Shown here piece after piece: positions 34,183 through 42,500 of a stretch of 42,641 nt of DNA (the first letter of the stretch is position 1; every line of letters starts with the position of its first letter). Origin of the DNA: UKL13-2 sp947085425 (GTDB lineage: Bacteria; Pseudomonadota; Gammaproteobacteria; Burkholderiales; Usitatibacteraceae). Position numbers and translations under genes: made by a program. Location of the stretch: NCBI GenBank assembly GCA_947085425.1, contig CAMTWK010000006.1, positions 1 through 42,641 of the forward strand, written 5' to 3'. The notes beneath the pieces were generated by a model. It worked only from the letters and a program-made list of their open reading frames with translations, searched no databases and was not told the origin of the DNA.

Positions 34183-36042
34183 ATGCGTCGAACCAATCGT
34201 CCTAATCGTCTTAACACACTGGTGGCCGGTGCAATATCGCGCCGTCAGTTTTTACAAGCGACAACCGCCATGGCGGCGAGTGGGCTGGTTGGGGGTTGCG
34301 CAAATACGGCCGACGGTATGGCGAATACCGGCGCAGCATCCGCACCATTTACCTTCAAGTCGGTGCCGCCTTCGCTGGCGGATACGGTGGTGGTTGCCGA
34401 AGGTTATTCGGCAACGCCTTTTTTCCTGCATGGTGATCCGGTAACCGGCGAAGTTGGCTGGAAATTTAACGCCGCCAATTCGTCCGATGAAGCGATGACA
34501 CAGGGCGGCCAAATGCACGACGGGATGCATTTTTTCCCGTTGCCGCAGGGGTCAACCAATTCCGATCACGGCTTGCTGGTCATGAATCATGAATACCCGC
34601 GTGCCGCGCAGTTGTTTCCGGACGGGGCGGAAAACATGTCCGCCGAAAAAGTGCGGAAAATGCAGGCAACGGTCGGAATGTCGGTGCTGGAGGTCAAGCG
34701 CGAAGCCGGGCAATGGAATATTGTTCGACCGTCAAAATACGCACGTCGTATTCATGGGCTGTCGCCCGCCCGTATCGGTGGTCCGGCGGCAGGTAAACCG
34801 CTGATGCAATCGGCGATAGACGCAACCGGCCGCGTGGCGATGGGCACGATGGCAAATTGCGGCATGGGCACCACACCGTGGGGAACGTATTTGACGTGTG
34901 AAGAGAACGTGCACGACTATTTCTCCACCAGGGGGGGGGCGCTGTCGCCGATGCAAAAACGCTACCAGTTGCGTGCAACCGTTCTTTATCCGCATCCGAA
35001 TTTTGATGTGCGTCACGACAGCAGCAAACACCCGAATGAATTTCACAAAGTTGGCTGGGTGGTCGAACTGGATCCATACGATCCAACCTGGGTGCCCGCC
35101 AAGCGCACCGCCATTGGCCGCTGTTTTCACGAATCGGCACATCATTCAATCGCCAGGGACGGCCGCGTGGTGATTTACACCGGCGACGATGCGCGTTTTG
35201 AGTACGTCTATAAATTTGTCTCGCGTGACAAATGGCATGCTGACAATCGCGCGGCAAACCGCGATTTGCTGGATCACGGCACGTTATATGTGGCGCGTTT
35301 TGATGCGGGTCGCGATAACAACAGGACGGGTCGCTGGATTGCGCTCGAGCACGGCAAAAACGGACTGACTGCCGACAAGGGCTTTGCCGCGCAGGCCGAC
35401 GTGGTCACATTTGCACGTGCCGCAGCGGATACGGTGGGTGCCACCAAATGTGACCGGCCGGAATGGATTGTGGTGCATCCGCAAACGCGCGAAGTGTATG
35501 CATCCTTCACCGGCAATCGTGATCGCGGCAAACCGGACAAGGAAGGCGCCACGCCCGTGAATCCACGGGTCAATAACTTGTTCGGGCACATCGTCCGCTG
35601 GCGTGAAGCCGGAAATGATGCGGCGGCTGAAACATTTGAATGGGATGTGTTTATCAGTTGTGGTGATCCGTCGTCAACCGATGAAAACTTGCGTGGCAAC
35701 GTCATGGGTGATTTATTCACCAATCCGGACACGTTGACCTTTGATTACGCCGGGCGCCTGTGGGCGTGTACCGATACTGCCGAGGCAACCGAAGAGCAGC
35801 AAAAATTTCGCGGCAATGATGCGATCATCGCGATTGATCACCGCACCGGCGAAGCCAGGCGGTTTCTCGCGGGACCAGATGGCGCGGAGATTGCCGGGCT
35901 GACATTTGCACCGGATATGCGCACTGCCTGGGTCAATGTACAACACCCGATGAAGGGGTGGCCCAATACAAAATTGGACGGCAAACCACGCACCGCCACA
36001 TTGGTCATTCGCAAAAATGACGGCGGTGTGATCGGTAGTTAA
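34183..36042 (+). CDS. PhoX-family alkaline phosphatase (DUF839)
   Basis: Calcium- and iron-dependent phosphatase family, exported folded by Tat. The signal is SRRQFLQATTAMAASGLVGGC: twin Arg at residues 20-21 and a lipobox-like VGGC with Cys39, so it may be lipidated. Family landmarks are DGMHFFPLP, GLLVMNHEYP (metal-binding Glu), NCGMGTTPWGTYLTCEENVHDYF (a Cys pair known to contact iron in PhoX), RCFHESAHHSIARDGRVVIYTGDD and RLWACTDT. The ATG at 34183 is preferred because AGGGA lies eight bases upstream; ATG 34174 and TTG 34150 are in frame but lack one. Length 619. Confidence 0.9.
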   Translation: MRRTNRPNRLNTLVAGAISRRQFLQATTAMAASGLVGGCANTADGMANTGAASAPFTFKSVPPSLADTVVVAEGYSATPFFLHGDPVTGEVGWKFNAANSSDEAMTQGGQMHDGMHFFPLPQGSTNSDHGLLVMNHEYPRAAQLFPDGAENMSAEKVRKMQATVGMSVLEVKREAGQWNIVRPSKYARRIHGLSPARIGGPAAGKPLMQSAIDATGRVAMGTMANCGMGTTPWGTYLTCEENVHDYFSTRGGALSPMQKRYQLRATVLYPHPNFDVRHDSSKHPNEFHKVGWVVELDPYDPTWVPAKRTAIGRCFHESAHHSIARDGRVVIYTGDDARFEYVYKFVSRDKWHADNRAANRDLLDHGTLYVARFDAGRDNNRTGRWIALEHGKNGLTADKGFAAQADVVTFARAAADTVGATKCDRPEWIVVHPQTREVYASFTGNRDRGKPDKEGATPVNPRVNNLFGHIVRWREAGNDAAAETFEWDVFISCGDPSSTDENLRGNVMGDLFTNPDTLTFDYAGRLWACTDTAEATEEQQKFRGNDAIIAIDHRTGEARRFLAGPDGAEIAGLTFAPDMRTAWVNVQHPMKGWPNTKLDGKPRTATLVIRKNDGGVIGS

Positions 36043-36207
36043 GGAATCGCTAACGTCTGCGGAGTGATCTGCAGCTTGGGCGCGTCATATCCCTTGGCTG
36101 ACAGGTGCGAACGGATGGCCGACCCGTGAAATATGCAGGCTATTCTGTGCGTTGGCAAAATTGCCGGTCAGCAACAGCGTCGCAAAAAAAACAAACGGTT
36201 TCATCAT
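36039..36207 (-). pseudogene. Remnant of a small secreted-protein gene interrupted at a repeat
   Basis: On minus, an ATG at 36207 overlaps the stop of the Mth938-like gene (ATGA) and opens a clear signal peptide: MMKPFVFFATLLLTGNFANAQ. The frame then crosses the 39-bp repeat (NSLHISRVG) and stops at 36085 after 40 codons. In the next frame a protein-like stretch continues past the repeat, AIRSHLSAKGYDAPKLQI, and ends at a TAA (36039-36041) that overlaps the phoX stop tail-to-tail. The simplest reading is one gene disrupted by an indel at the repeat. A genuine 40-residue exported peptide is the alternative. The original function is not recognisable. Confidence 0.4.
36118..36156 (-). repeat. 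Third copy of the 39-bp repeat
   Basis: Matches 23381-23419 in the same orientation at 34 of 39 positions, including an uninterrupted 22-base core. It lies inside the remains of a small secreted-protein gene. No partner end was found nearby, so it looks like a single leftover end or a dispersed repeat. Confidence 0.6.
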
Positions 36208-36575
36208 CCAATCAACAATGCCGCCGCCACGTTGCGGCCTTCGCTCATTAAGACGTTATAGGTGCGGCACGCCGCGGCGGTGTCCATCACGTCAAAACCG
36301 ATTCGCGCCTGTGAAAATCCCGCCATGATGCGCGGATCGGGGAAACGAAACACACTACCGGCGCCAAAAAGGACAAGGGCCGGCTTGAGCCGGATTACCT
36401 CATCGAAGTCAGCAAAGGTCAGGGTGGCGAGGTCGATCACATTCCAAGGCGAAATCAGCGCGTCTGGCGTGACAATAACCGGATGTGCGAGGCGGCTGCC
36501 ATTGATATCGATATAGCCCGGACCATGCCCAAAAATGGTGTTTTGGCCGGCGGTGGTGTTTAGATGGAGCTTCAT
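36204..36575 (-). CDS. Mth938-like domain protein (DUF498)
   Basis: Small conserved protein of the Mth938/NDUFAF3 fold, 123 residues. Typical stretches are GPGYIDINGSRLAHPVIVTPD, LVLFGAGSVFRFPD, IGFDVMDTAAACRTYNVLMSEGRNVAAALLIG; the last (MDTxxACRTYNxLxxEGRxVxAALL) is the family signature. Mitochondrial relatives help complex I assembly; the bacterial role is unknown. It overlaps the start of the broken secreted-protein gene and is divergent from alaC. Confidence 0.92.
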   Translation of the reverse strand: MKLHLNTTAGQNTIFGHGPGYIDINGSRLAHPVIVTPDALISPWNVIDLATLTFADFDEVIRLKPALVLFGAGSVFRFPDPRIMAGFSQARIGFDVMDTAAACRTYNVLMSEGRNVAAALLIG

Positions 36576-36689
36576 GGAAGAGTCATAAATAGTCGATTAG
36601 CAGTCATTGCAGCTGAAAATTTAGCCGTGGCTCAGCTACAATTAGTTTTGCACTGCACAATATTATAAATCCTGCTCTTCCGGTCCCCC

Positions 36690-37880
36690 ATGAACCACGA
36701 ATTTTCCCGCATCAAACGCCTGCCGCCATACGTTTTTAATATTACCGCCGAGCTGAAGATGGCCGCGCGCCATCGCGGCGAAGATATCGTCGATATGTCG
36801 ATGGGTAATCCGGATGGCTCAACGCCGCAGCATATCGTTGACAAGCTGGTCGAGGCCTCCAAACGGCCCAACACACACGGCTACTCGGTTTCCAAAGGCA
36901 TTCCGCGCTTGCGAAAAGCCATTTGTGACTGGTACAAGCGGCGCTACGATGTCGAGCTTGACCCTGACACCGAGGCGATTGTCACCATCGGCTCGAAAGA
37001 AGGGTTGGCGCATTTGATGCTGGCAACGCTCGATAGCGGTGACACGGTGCTGGTGCCAAATCCCAGTTATCCGATCCACATTTATGGCGCGGTGATTGCC
37101 GGCGCGCAAATCAAACATGTGCGCATGACCGAAGGTGTCGACTTTTTCGACGAAGCCGAAAAAGCCATTCGCGAAAGTTATCCAAAGCCCAAGATGCTGA
37201 TTCTGGGTTTTCCGTCGAATCCGACGGCCATGTGTGTCGAACTGGACTTTTTTGAACGCATTGTCGCGCTGGCCAAGGCAAACAATGTGTTGGTGGTGCA
37301 CGATCTGGCGTATGCCGACATCACCTTCGATGGTTGGAAGGCGCCGTCGATCATGCAGGTGCCCGGTGCACGCGATGTTGCGGTCGAATTTTTTACCATG
37401 TCGAAGTCGTACAACATGGCCGGCTGGCGGGTTGGCTTCATGGTCGGCAACAAAGAGCTGGTGTCGGCGTTGGCGCGCATCAAGGGCTATCACGACTACG
37501 GTACCTTCACACCGATCCAGGTCGCATCGATTGCAGCGCTCGACGGTCCCCAGGAATGTGTGGCAGAGGTGGTGGCCGAGTATCAAGTGCGTCGCGACGT
37601 TTTGCACAAAGGGTTGGCGGAGGCGGGCTGGGAAACCACCAAGCCAAAAGCATCGATGTACATCTGGGCAAAAATCCCCGCGGCCTACGCCAAAATGGGC
37701 TCGCTTGAATTTGCCAAGAAGTTGTTATTGGAGGCAAAGGTATCGGTCTCACCCGGGATCGGCTTCGGTGATTATGGGGATGACCACGTGCGTTTTGCGT
37801 TGATCGAAAATGCCGAACGGATTCGTCAGGCGGTGCGCGGCATCAAGGAAATGTTCCGCAAAGACGGGCTGATCAAATGA
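36690..37880 (+). CDS. alaC: Glutamate-pyruvate (alanine) aminotransferase
   Basis: Class I PLP aminotransferase making alanine from pyruvate. Marks are IKRLPPYVFNITAELKMAAR (family N terminus), DMSMGNPDGSTP, GFPSNPTAMCVEL, VHDLAYADITFDG and FTMSKSYNMAGWRVGFMVG with the PLP lysine at about residue 239. Length 396, matching AlaC. Its stop overlaps the GNAT start (ATGA), leading into hom and thrC: an amino-acid synthesis operon. alaC-hom-thrC is a usual betaproteobacterial order. Confidence 0.95.
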   Translation: MNHEFSRIKRLPPYVFNITAELKMAARHRGEDIVDMSMGNPDGSTPQHIVDKLVEASKRPNTHGYSVSKGIPRLRKAICDWYKRRYDVELDPDTEAIVTIGSKEGLAHLMLATLDSGDTVLVPNPSYPIHIYGAVIAGAQIKHVRMTEGVDFFDEAEKAIRESYPKPKMLILGFPSNPTAMCVELDFFERIVALAKANNVLVVHDLAYADITFDGWKAPSIMQVPGARDVAVEFFTMSKSYNMAGWRVGFMVGNKELVSALARIKGYHDYGTFTPIQVASIAALDGPQECVAEVVAEYQVRRDVLHKGLAEAGWETTKPKASMYIWAKIPAAYAKMGSLEFAKKLLLEAKVSVSPGIGFGDYGDDHVRFALIENAERIRQAVRGIKEMFRKDGLIK

Positions 37881-38317
37881 ATGTTGTCGCCGTAACCGAT
37901 CGCGCGGGAAAAGTCGTCGAGCCGGCATTGCTGGCGCGAGCGGAAACGGTGCATCGTCAACTGCGGCCGCAGTTGCGCGCCGATTATGTCGCGCAAATGC
38001 AGGAAATTTTTGCCGGCGGGGCGGAAATGGTTGTTGTTGTGATGGACGATGCCGTGGTGGGGGTTGCGGTGTTTCGCTTGCTGGTGCGAAGTTTCACCGG
38101 GCGCGACATATATTGTGACGATTTGGTCAGCGATGAATCAAAACGTTCCACCGGCATTGGCCACATGCTGATGGCGCACATGGACAGCGTCGGGCGTCAG
38201 CGCGGTTGCAGCGCATTAACACTCGATTCCGGCACGCAGCGCTTGCAGGCACACCAATTTTATTTTCGTGAGGGATTAACCATACCCTCATTTCATTTTT
38301 CAAAATCATTGCTATGA
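37877..38317 (+). CDS. GNAT-family N-acetyltransferase
   Basis: Small acetyl-CoA-dependent acetyltransferase. The core reads IYCDDLVSDESKRSTGIGHMLMAHMDSVGRQRGCSALTLDSG: the RSTGIG segment is the acetyl-CoA pyrophosphate loop (Q/RxxGxG). C-terminal HQFYFREGLTIPSFHF completes the fold. Length 146. ATGA overlaps at both ends (alaC before, hom after) show tight operon membership. Substrate unknown; the place among alanine and threonine genes suggests an amino-acid-related small molecule, which is inference. Confidence 0.88.
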   Translation: MNVVAVTDRAGKVVEPALLARAETVHRQLRPQLRADYVAQMQEIFAGGAEMVVVVMDDAVVGVAVFRLLVRSFTGRDIYCDDLVSDESKRSTGIGHMLMAHMDSVGRQRGCSALTLDSGTQRLQAHQFYFREGLTIPSFHFSKSLL

Positions 38318-39624
38318 AACCTATTTGTGTTGGATTGTTGGGCTTGGGCACTGTGGGTGCCGGCACCATCGATGTCTTGATGCGCAATCGCGACGTGATT
38401 GCGCGTCGCGCCGGCCGCGAGATTCGTGTCACCCACGCCACCGCGCGCGATCTGACCAAACCACGTAATGTCCCGCTTGCCGGCATTACGCTGGTGGCCG
38501 ATCCGTTCGAACTGGTGACCAACCCGGATATTGATATTGTCTGTGAATTGATCGGCGGCGACACCAGCACCAAAGATCTGGTGTTGACGGCGATAACACA
38601 CGGCAAACACGTGGTCACGGCCAACAAGGCCCTGCTGGCCAAACACGGTAATGAGATATTTGCAGCGGCGCAAAAACACAAGGTGATGGTGGCGTTTGAA
38701 GCCGCTGTTGCCGGAGGTGTGCCAATCATCAAAGCGCTGCGCGAAGGACTCACGGCCAATCGCATCGAGTGGATTGCAGGCATTATCAACGGCACGTCGA
38801 ATTTTATTTTGTCGGAAATGCGCTCAAAGGGCACCAGCTTTGAGGTCGCGTTAAAAGATGCGCAGGCCAAGGGTTATGCCGAAGCCGACCCGACGTTTGA
38901 TATTGAGGGCATCGACGCTGCGCACAAATTGACGATTTTGTCGGCGATCGCGTTTGGTGTGCCGATCCAGTTTGACAAAGCCTATACCGAGGGCATTACC
39001 AAGCTGACCGATAAGGACATCAAGTACGCCGAACAATTGGGCTACCGCATCAAGTTGTTGGGCATTACCAAGTTCGCCAAAGACGGTATTGAATTGCGTG
39101 TACACCCGACCCTGATTCCCGAAAAACGCCTGATCGCCAATGTTGAAGGCGTGATGAACGCCATCCTGGTCAAGGGTGATGCGGTCGGCGCGACGCTGTA
39201 TTACGGCCGTGGTGCCGGCGCAGAAGCCACCGCCAGCGCGGTGGTGGCCGATCTGGTTGATGTCACCCGCATGTTGACCTCCGACCCCGAGCAGCGGGTT
39301 CCGCACCTGGCATTCCAGCCCGACCAATTACACGACACGCCAATTTTGCCGATGGGCAAAGTTGAGACAGCGTACTACCTGCGCCTGTCGGTTTACGACA
39401 AGCCGGGCGTGATGGCGGACGTGACACGCATCCTTGCAGACAGTAATATTTCGATTGATGCGATGCTGCAAAAGGAAGCCGAGGAGGGCGAGGATGTGGT
39501 TGACGTGATCATCCTGACCCACCGTTGCATCGAGGAAAACGCCAATACCGCAATTGCCAAAATTGAAAAACTGGCGACCATCGCCAACAAGGTGGTACGC
39601 ATTCGATTGGAAGAGTTGAACTGA
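38314..39624 (+). CDS. hom: Homoserine dehydrogenase
   Basis: Reduces aspartate semialdehyde to homoserine, the branch point to threonine and methionine. NAD(P)-binding GLLGLGTVGAGTIDVL, then TANKALLAKHG, AGIINGTSNFILSEM and YAEADPTFDIEGIDAAHKLTILSAIAFG with catalytic Asp/Lys. A C-terminal ACT domain (about 350-430: YYLRLSVYDKPGVMADVTRIL) gives threonine feedback inhibition in relatives. Length 436. Start overlaps the GNAT stop; one base separates its stop from the VOC start. Confidence 0.97.
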   Translation: MKPICVGLLGLGTVGAGTIDVLMRNRDVIARRAGREIRVTHATARDLTKPRNVPLAGITLVADPFELVTNPDIDIVCELIGGDTSTKDLVLTAITHGKHVVTANKALLAKHGNEIFAAAQKHKVMVAFEAAVAGGVPIIKALREGLTANRIEWIAGIINGTSNFILSEMRSKGTSFEVALKDAQAKGYAEADPTFDIEGIDAAHKLTILSAIAFGVPIQFDKAYTEGITKLTDKDIKYAEQLGYRIKLLGITKFAKDGIELRVHPTLIPEKRLIANVEGVMNAILVKGDAVGATLYYGRGAGAEATASAVVADLVDVTRMLTSDPEQRVPHLAFQPDQLHDTPILPMGKVETAYYLRLSVYDKPGVMADVTRILADSNISIDAMLQKEAEEGEDVVDVIILTHRCIEENANTAIAKIEKLATIANKVVRIRLEELN

Positions 39625-39625
39625 C

Positions 39626-40009
39626 ATGCGTCTGAATCAAGTCACTGTTGTTGTGGATAACATTGTTGCTGCTTCCGCCTTTTATGCGCGTCTGGGCCTG
39701 AAACAAATTGTGCGATCTGATCACTACGCGCGTTTCGTTTGTCCGGATGGGGATGGCACGTTCTCGGTCCATTTGGGCGATCGAGCCACAACGGCCAGTA
39801 CCGTTGTCTATTTTGAAACCGACACACTCGATGAAACTGTGGCGCGCCTCAAACGCGACGGCCTTGTGTTTGACACAAACCCGACCGATGAGCGTTGGTT
39901 GTGGCGTGAAGCCAGATTGCGCGACCCGAGTGGTAACCCGATCTGTTTGTACCATGCCGGCGAAAATCGACTCAACCCGCCATGGCGCTTGCCGGAGTCG
40001 ATGACATGA
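39626..40009 (+). CDS. VOC-family (glyoxalase-like) protein
   Basis: Single vicinal-oxygen-chelate domain, 127 residues, with paired beta-alpha-beta-beta-beta halves: MRLNQVTVVVDNIVAASAFYARLGL and STVVYFETDTLDETVARLKRDG. The end DPSGNPICLYHAG is the usual second-half strand with a metal-binding-like position. Members include glyoxalase I, dioxygenases and resistance proteins, and specificity cannot be read here. It sits between hom and thrC, with one base to hom and an ATGA overlap with thrC, so it must be made together with them. Confidence 0.88.
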   Translation: MRLNQVTVVVDNIVAASAFYARLGLKQIVRSDHYARFVCPDGDGTFSVHLGDRATTASTVVYFETDTLDETVARLKRDGLVFDTNPTDERWLWREARLRDPSGNPICLYHAGENRLNPPWRLPESMT

Positions 40010-41442
40010 CCATGCGTTACGTAAGCAGCCGGGGTACGACGGCGGGTGGTGCGGATGACACGTCGCTGACATTTTGTGAGGTGTTGCTTGAAGGGTTGGC
40101 ACCCGACGGCGGTTTGTATTTGCCGCAGTCGTATCCGTCACTCAGCGGTGACGATTTGCAGGCGATGCGCGGCATGTCGTATGCACAACTCGCCTACGCA
40201 ATCATTTCGCGATATGCCGACGATATGCCGGCGGCCGATTTGAAGGCGATGCTCGACAAGACCTATACCGCAGAGGTATTTGGCGAGGCCGCCATCACGC
40301 CCGTCGTCACACTCGAGCCCGGTCTGCATTTGCTGAAATGTTCCAACGGCCCGACGCTGGCGTTTAAAGATATTGCCATGCAGTTTCTCGGACACCTGTT
40401 TGAGTATGTGTTGGCACGCGAGCACCGTACCCTCAACATTCTCGGCGCGACGTCAGGTGACACCGGCTCGGCGGCCGAATATGCAATGCGCGGCAAAGCC
40501 GGCGTGAATGTTTTCATGTTGTCGCCGCGCGGCAAGATGTCGCCGTTCCAGACCGCGCAAATGTTCTCGTTGCAGGATGCCAATATCCACAACATTGCCG
40601 TTGATGGCGTATTTGACGACTGTCAGGACGTTGTCAAGGCGGTGTCGAATGATTTGGAATTCAAGGCGCGCCACAATATCGGGGCGGTTAACTCGATCAA
40701 CTGGGGTCGAATCGTCGCGCAGGTGGTTTATTACTTCAAGGCCTACTTCGCTGTCACCCGCATGAATGACGAAAAAGTGTCGTTCGCCGTGCCCTCCGGA
40801 AATTTTGGCAATGTGCTTGCCGGGCACGTTGCGCGCATGATGGGTTTGCCAATTGCCCAACTGATCGTTGCCACCAACGAAAATGATGTGCTTGATGAGT
40901 TTTTCACCAGTGGCCGTTATCGCCCGCGCAAATCCGCAGAAACCCTGCAAACATCCAGCCCGTCGATGGATATTTCGAAGGCATCAAATTTCGAACGCTT
41001 TTTGTACGATCTGGTTTGGCGCGACCCGGCGATGGTGCGTGAATTGATGTGGAAGGTGGACAACGAAGGCGGTTTTGATCTGGCGAGTTGTGAAGACGTC
41101 TGGAAGCGTCTGCCGGGTTTCGGCTTTGTCTCGGGGCGCAGCAACCATGCCGATCGTATCGCCACCATTCGCGCTGTTTGGGAAAAATATCAAATCGAAA
41201 TCGATACACACACCGCCGATGGCGTAAAGGTTGCGCTCGAACATCGCCAGCCCGGCGTGCCCATGGTCTGCCTTGAAACCGCCTTGCCGGCTAAATTCGA
41301 AGCCAGCATGATCGAGGCGCTCGGTCGCCCGCCACAGCGGCCGCCGCAGTTTGTCGGCATTGAAAGCCTGCCGCAGCGGGTTGAGGTGATGCCCGCCAAT
41401 GCGGACGCGGTCAAAGCGTTTATCGAGCATGTGACGCGTTAG
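40006..41442 (+). CDS. thrC: Threonine synthase
   Basis: PLP enzyme converting O-phosphohomoserine to threonine. Begins MRYVSSRG with FCEVLLEGLAPDGGLYLP; the PLP lysine is in NGPTLAFKDIAMQFLG (Lys121). ILGATSGDTGSAAEYAM binds phosphate, and FAVPSGNFGNVLAGHVARMMG follows. Length 478 is the longer threonine synthase form typical of proteobacteria. The ATG at 40006 overlaps the VOC stop (ATGA) and has GGAG eight bases upstream; ATG 40012 and ATG 39982 are in-frame alternatives. Confidence 0.96.
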   Translation: MTMRYVSSRGTTAGGADDTSLTFCEVLLEGLAPDGGLYLPQSYPSLSGDDLQAMRGMSYAQLAYAIISRYADDMPAADLKAMLDKTYTAEVFGEAAITPVVTLEPGLHLLKCSNGPTLAFKDIAMQFLGHLFEYVLAREHRTLNILGATSGDTGSAAEYAMRGKAGVNVFMLSPRGKMSPFQTAQMFSLQDANIHNIAVDGVFDDCQDVVKAVSNDLEFKARHNIGAVNSINWGRIVAQVVYYFKAYFAVTRMNDEKVSFAVPSGNFGNVLAGHVARMMGLPIAQLIVATNENDVLDEFFTSGRYRPRKSAETLQTSSPSMDISKASNFERFLYDLVWRDPAMVRELMWKVDNEGGFDLASCEDVWKRLPGFGFVSGRSNHADRIATIRAVWEKYQIEIDTHTADGVKVALEHRQPGVPMVCLETALPAKFEASMIEALGRPPQRPPQFVGIESLPQRVEVMPANADAVKAFIEHVTR

Positions 41443-41696
41443 CAAACGTTGAAAGGGCTCGCCTATTGACGGCTCTTTTCAGGCATTTTTGCCTCAAACA
41501 CGGGGCAAATAGTGGGGTTTTACGTAGGTTGAAAATCTACACAATCCGGCCACAATCGGTCCTTCCCCTTGAGCGTCCAATTACGAATGTAAACCCGCTG
41601 AATCATGAGATCCATTTCAACTTCCTTCTGGTCGGCGACGGGAATATATCGAGCCTAACCGCCTTAATTTCAGTCCGAACCCTTTAACATTGACCC

Positions 41697-41726
41697 TTGT
41701 ATTTAGTCCCATTACGGGACTATACT
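41697..41726 (+). promoter_or_regulatory. higBA promoter with palindromic operator
   Basis: TTGTAT (41697-41702) and TATACT (41721-41726) are 18 bp apart, six bases before the higB ATG, so the transcript would be nearly leaderless. The spacer carries a perfect dyad, TAGTCCC ATTAC GGGACTA (41704-41722), running into the -10. This fits autorepression by HigA, which is established for the family. Confidence 0.65.
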
Positions 41727-41731
41727 GAGAT

Positions 41732-42034
41732 ATGCGAGTCATCGCCTATCGAACGCTGAGAGATTTCGGAGAATCAAGCCCTGCCTACCGGGATGTTGTG
41801 GAACCTGCGCGTGCGTGGTTTCAGCATGCGTCTTCTGCAGACTGGAAAAGTCCAGCGGGCGTAAAATCCGATCTCGGGACGGCTAGCATTCTGAAAGACG
41901 GCCGTGTGGTGTTTAATTTAGCTGGCAACAAATATCGTCTTGTCGTATGGATTAACTATCCGTTTCGTGTCGTGTATGTTCGGTTCATTGGCACGCACAA
42001 GCAATATGACCAAATTGATGCACAAACGATATAA
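41732..42034 (+). CDS. higB: HigB-type toxin of a type II toxin-antitoxin system
   Basis: RelE/HigB-fold mRNA interferase, which cuts translated mRNA on the ribosome. MRVIAYRTLRDFGESSPAYRDVVEPARAWF opens the fold; ILKDGRVVFNLAGNKYRLVVWINYPFRVVYVRFIGTHKQYDQID is the classical HigB core with basic residues for RNA cleavage and the C-terminal His-Tyr-Asp cluster. Length 100. Toxin precedes antitoxin, the order typical of higBA. The antitoxin begins ten bases later. Confidence 0.93.
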   Translation: MRVIAYRTLRDFGESSPAYRDVVEPARAWFQHASSADWKSPAGVKSDLGTASILKDGRVVFNLAGNKYRLVVWINYPFRVVYVRFIGTHKQYDQIDAQTI

Positions 42035-42044
42035 AGGAGACGCC

Positions 42045-42398
42045 ATGATTATCAAGCCAATTCGCTCAAAACGCGACTATAACGAAGCGCTCAAGACAGT
42101 CGAAGGTCTAATGGGTGCCAAAGTCGGCACGGCTGATGGTGATACGCTCGACGTGTTGGTTACTTTGATTCAGGCCTACGAAACGAAGCACTACCCGATG
42201 ATGCCGCCGGATCCTGTTGAGTCAATCAAATTCGTGATGGAACAACGCGGCCTGACAATTCACGACTTGACGCCGGTTTTTGGTCGGCCAAACCGCGCTT
42301 ATGAGGTTCTAAGCCGCAAGCGCCCGTTATCGTTAGCGATGATTCGCAAACTGCACAATGATTTTGGTATTTCAGCTGACGTATTGATCGCCGCCTAG
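42045..42398 (+). CDS. higA: HigA-type antitoxin with HTH domain
   Basis: Antitoxin of the COG5499/HigA group. The N-terminal half (MIIKPIRSKRDYNEALKTVEGLM through LIQAYETKHYPMMPPDPVE) is the family's distinctive segment. The C-terminal Xre-type helix-turn-helix follows: FVMEQRGLTIHDLTPVFGRPNRAYEVLSRKRPLSL. Length 117. AAGGAG lies five bases before the ATG at 42045, which decides the start over longer frames. It probably binds the dyad at 41704-41722. Confidence 0.93.
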   Translation: MIIKPIRSKRDYNEALKTVEGLMGAKVGTADGDTLDVLVTLIQAYETKHYPMMPPDPVESIKFVMEQRGLTIHDLTPVFGRPNRAYEVLSRKRPLSLAMIRKLHNDFGISADVLIAA

Positions 42399-42430
42399 CG
42401 GCCAAAAGCGGACATTCCCGAGAAGTAAAG

Positions 42431-42460
42431 AAGTAAAGGGGTCAGAAGTAAAGGGGTCAG
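42431..42460. repeat. Tandem 15-bp direct repeat
   Basis: AAGTAAAGGGGTCAG occurs twice head-to-tail at 42431-42445 and 42446-42460, preceded by a partial unit AAGTAAAG at 42423-42430. The second unit runs into the left arm of the 50-bp palindrome. Confidence 0.9.
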
Positions 42461-42500
42461 GTCTTTCATTATCATATGATAATGAAAGACCTGACCCCTT
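42451..42500. repeat. Perfect 50-bp palindrome
   Basis: The 25 bases 42451-42475 (beginning AAGGGGTCAGGTCTTTC) are the exact reverse complement of 42476-42500, with no loop. TGAAAGACCTGA from the right arm is repeated at 42511-42522. It could form a cruciform or a very stable RNA hairpin downstream of higA; without a T-run it is not a textbook terminator. It may be a mobile-element end or a REP-like unit. Confidence 0.9.

Noticed and set aside
36819..37607. 262-codon minus-strand open frame inside alaC
   Set aside because: Shadow of alaC: His/Arg-rich composition, no family features, and the plus strand encodes a full-length conserved enzyme.
38127..38870. 247-codon minus-strand open frame across the GNAT gene and hom
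   Set aside because: Spans two coupled plus-strand genes and has a low-complexity Ser/Ala/Thr composition without recognisable domains.
41450..41482. Possible terminator after thrC (GGGCTCGCC with GGCTCTTTT)
   Set aside because: The arms pair poorly with several mismatches, so I do not call a hairpin.
41466..41687. Open frame of 73 codons between thrC and higB
   Set aside because: No ribosome-binding site, no family resemblance and no coupling. The 289-bp gap appears non-coding apart from the higBA promoter at its end.
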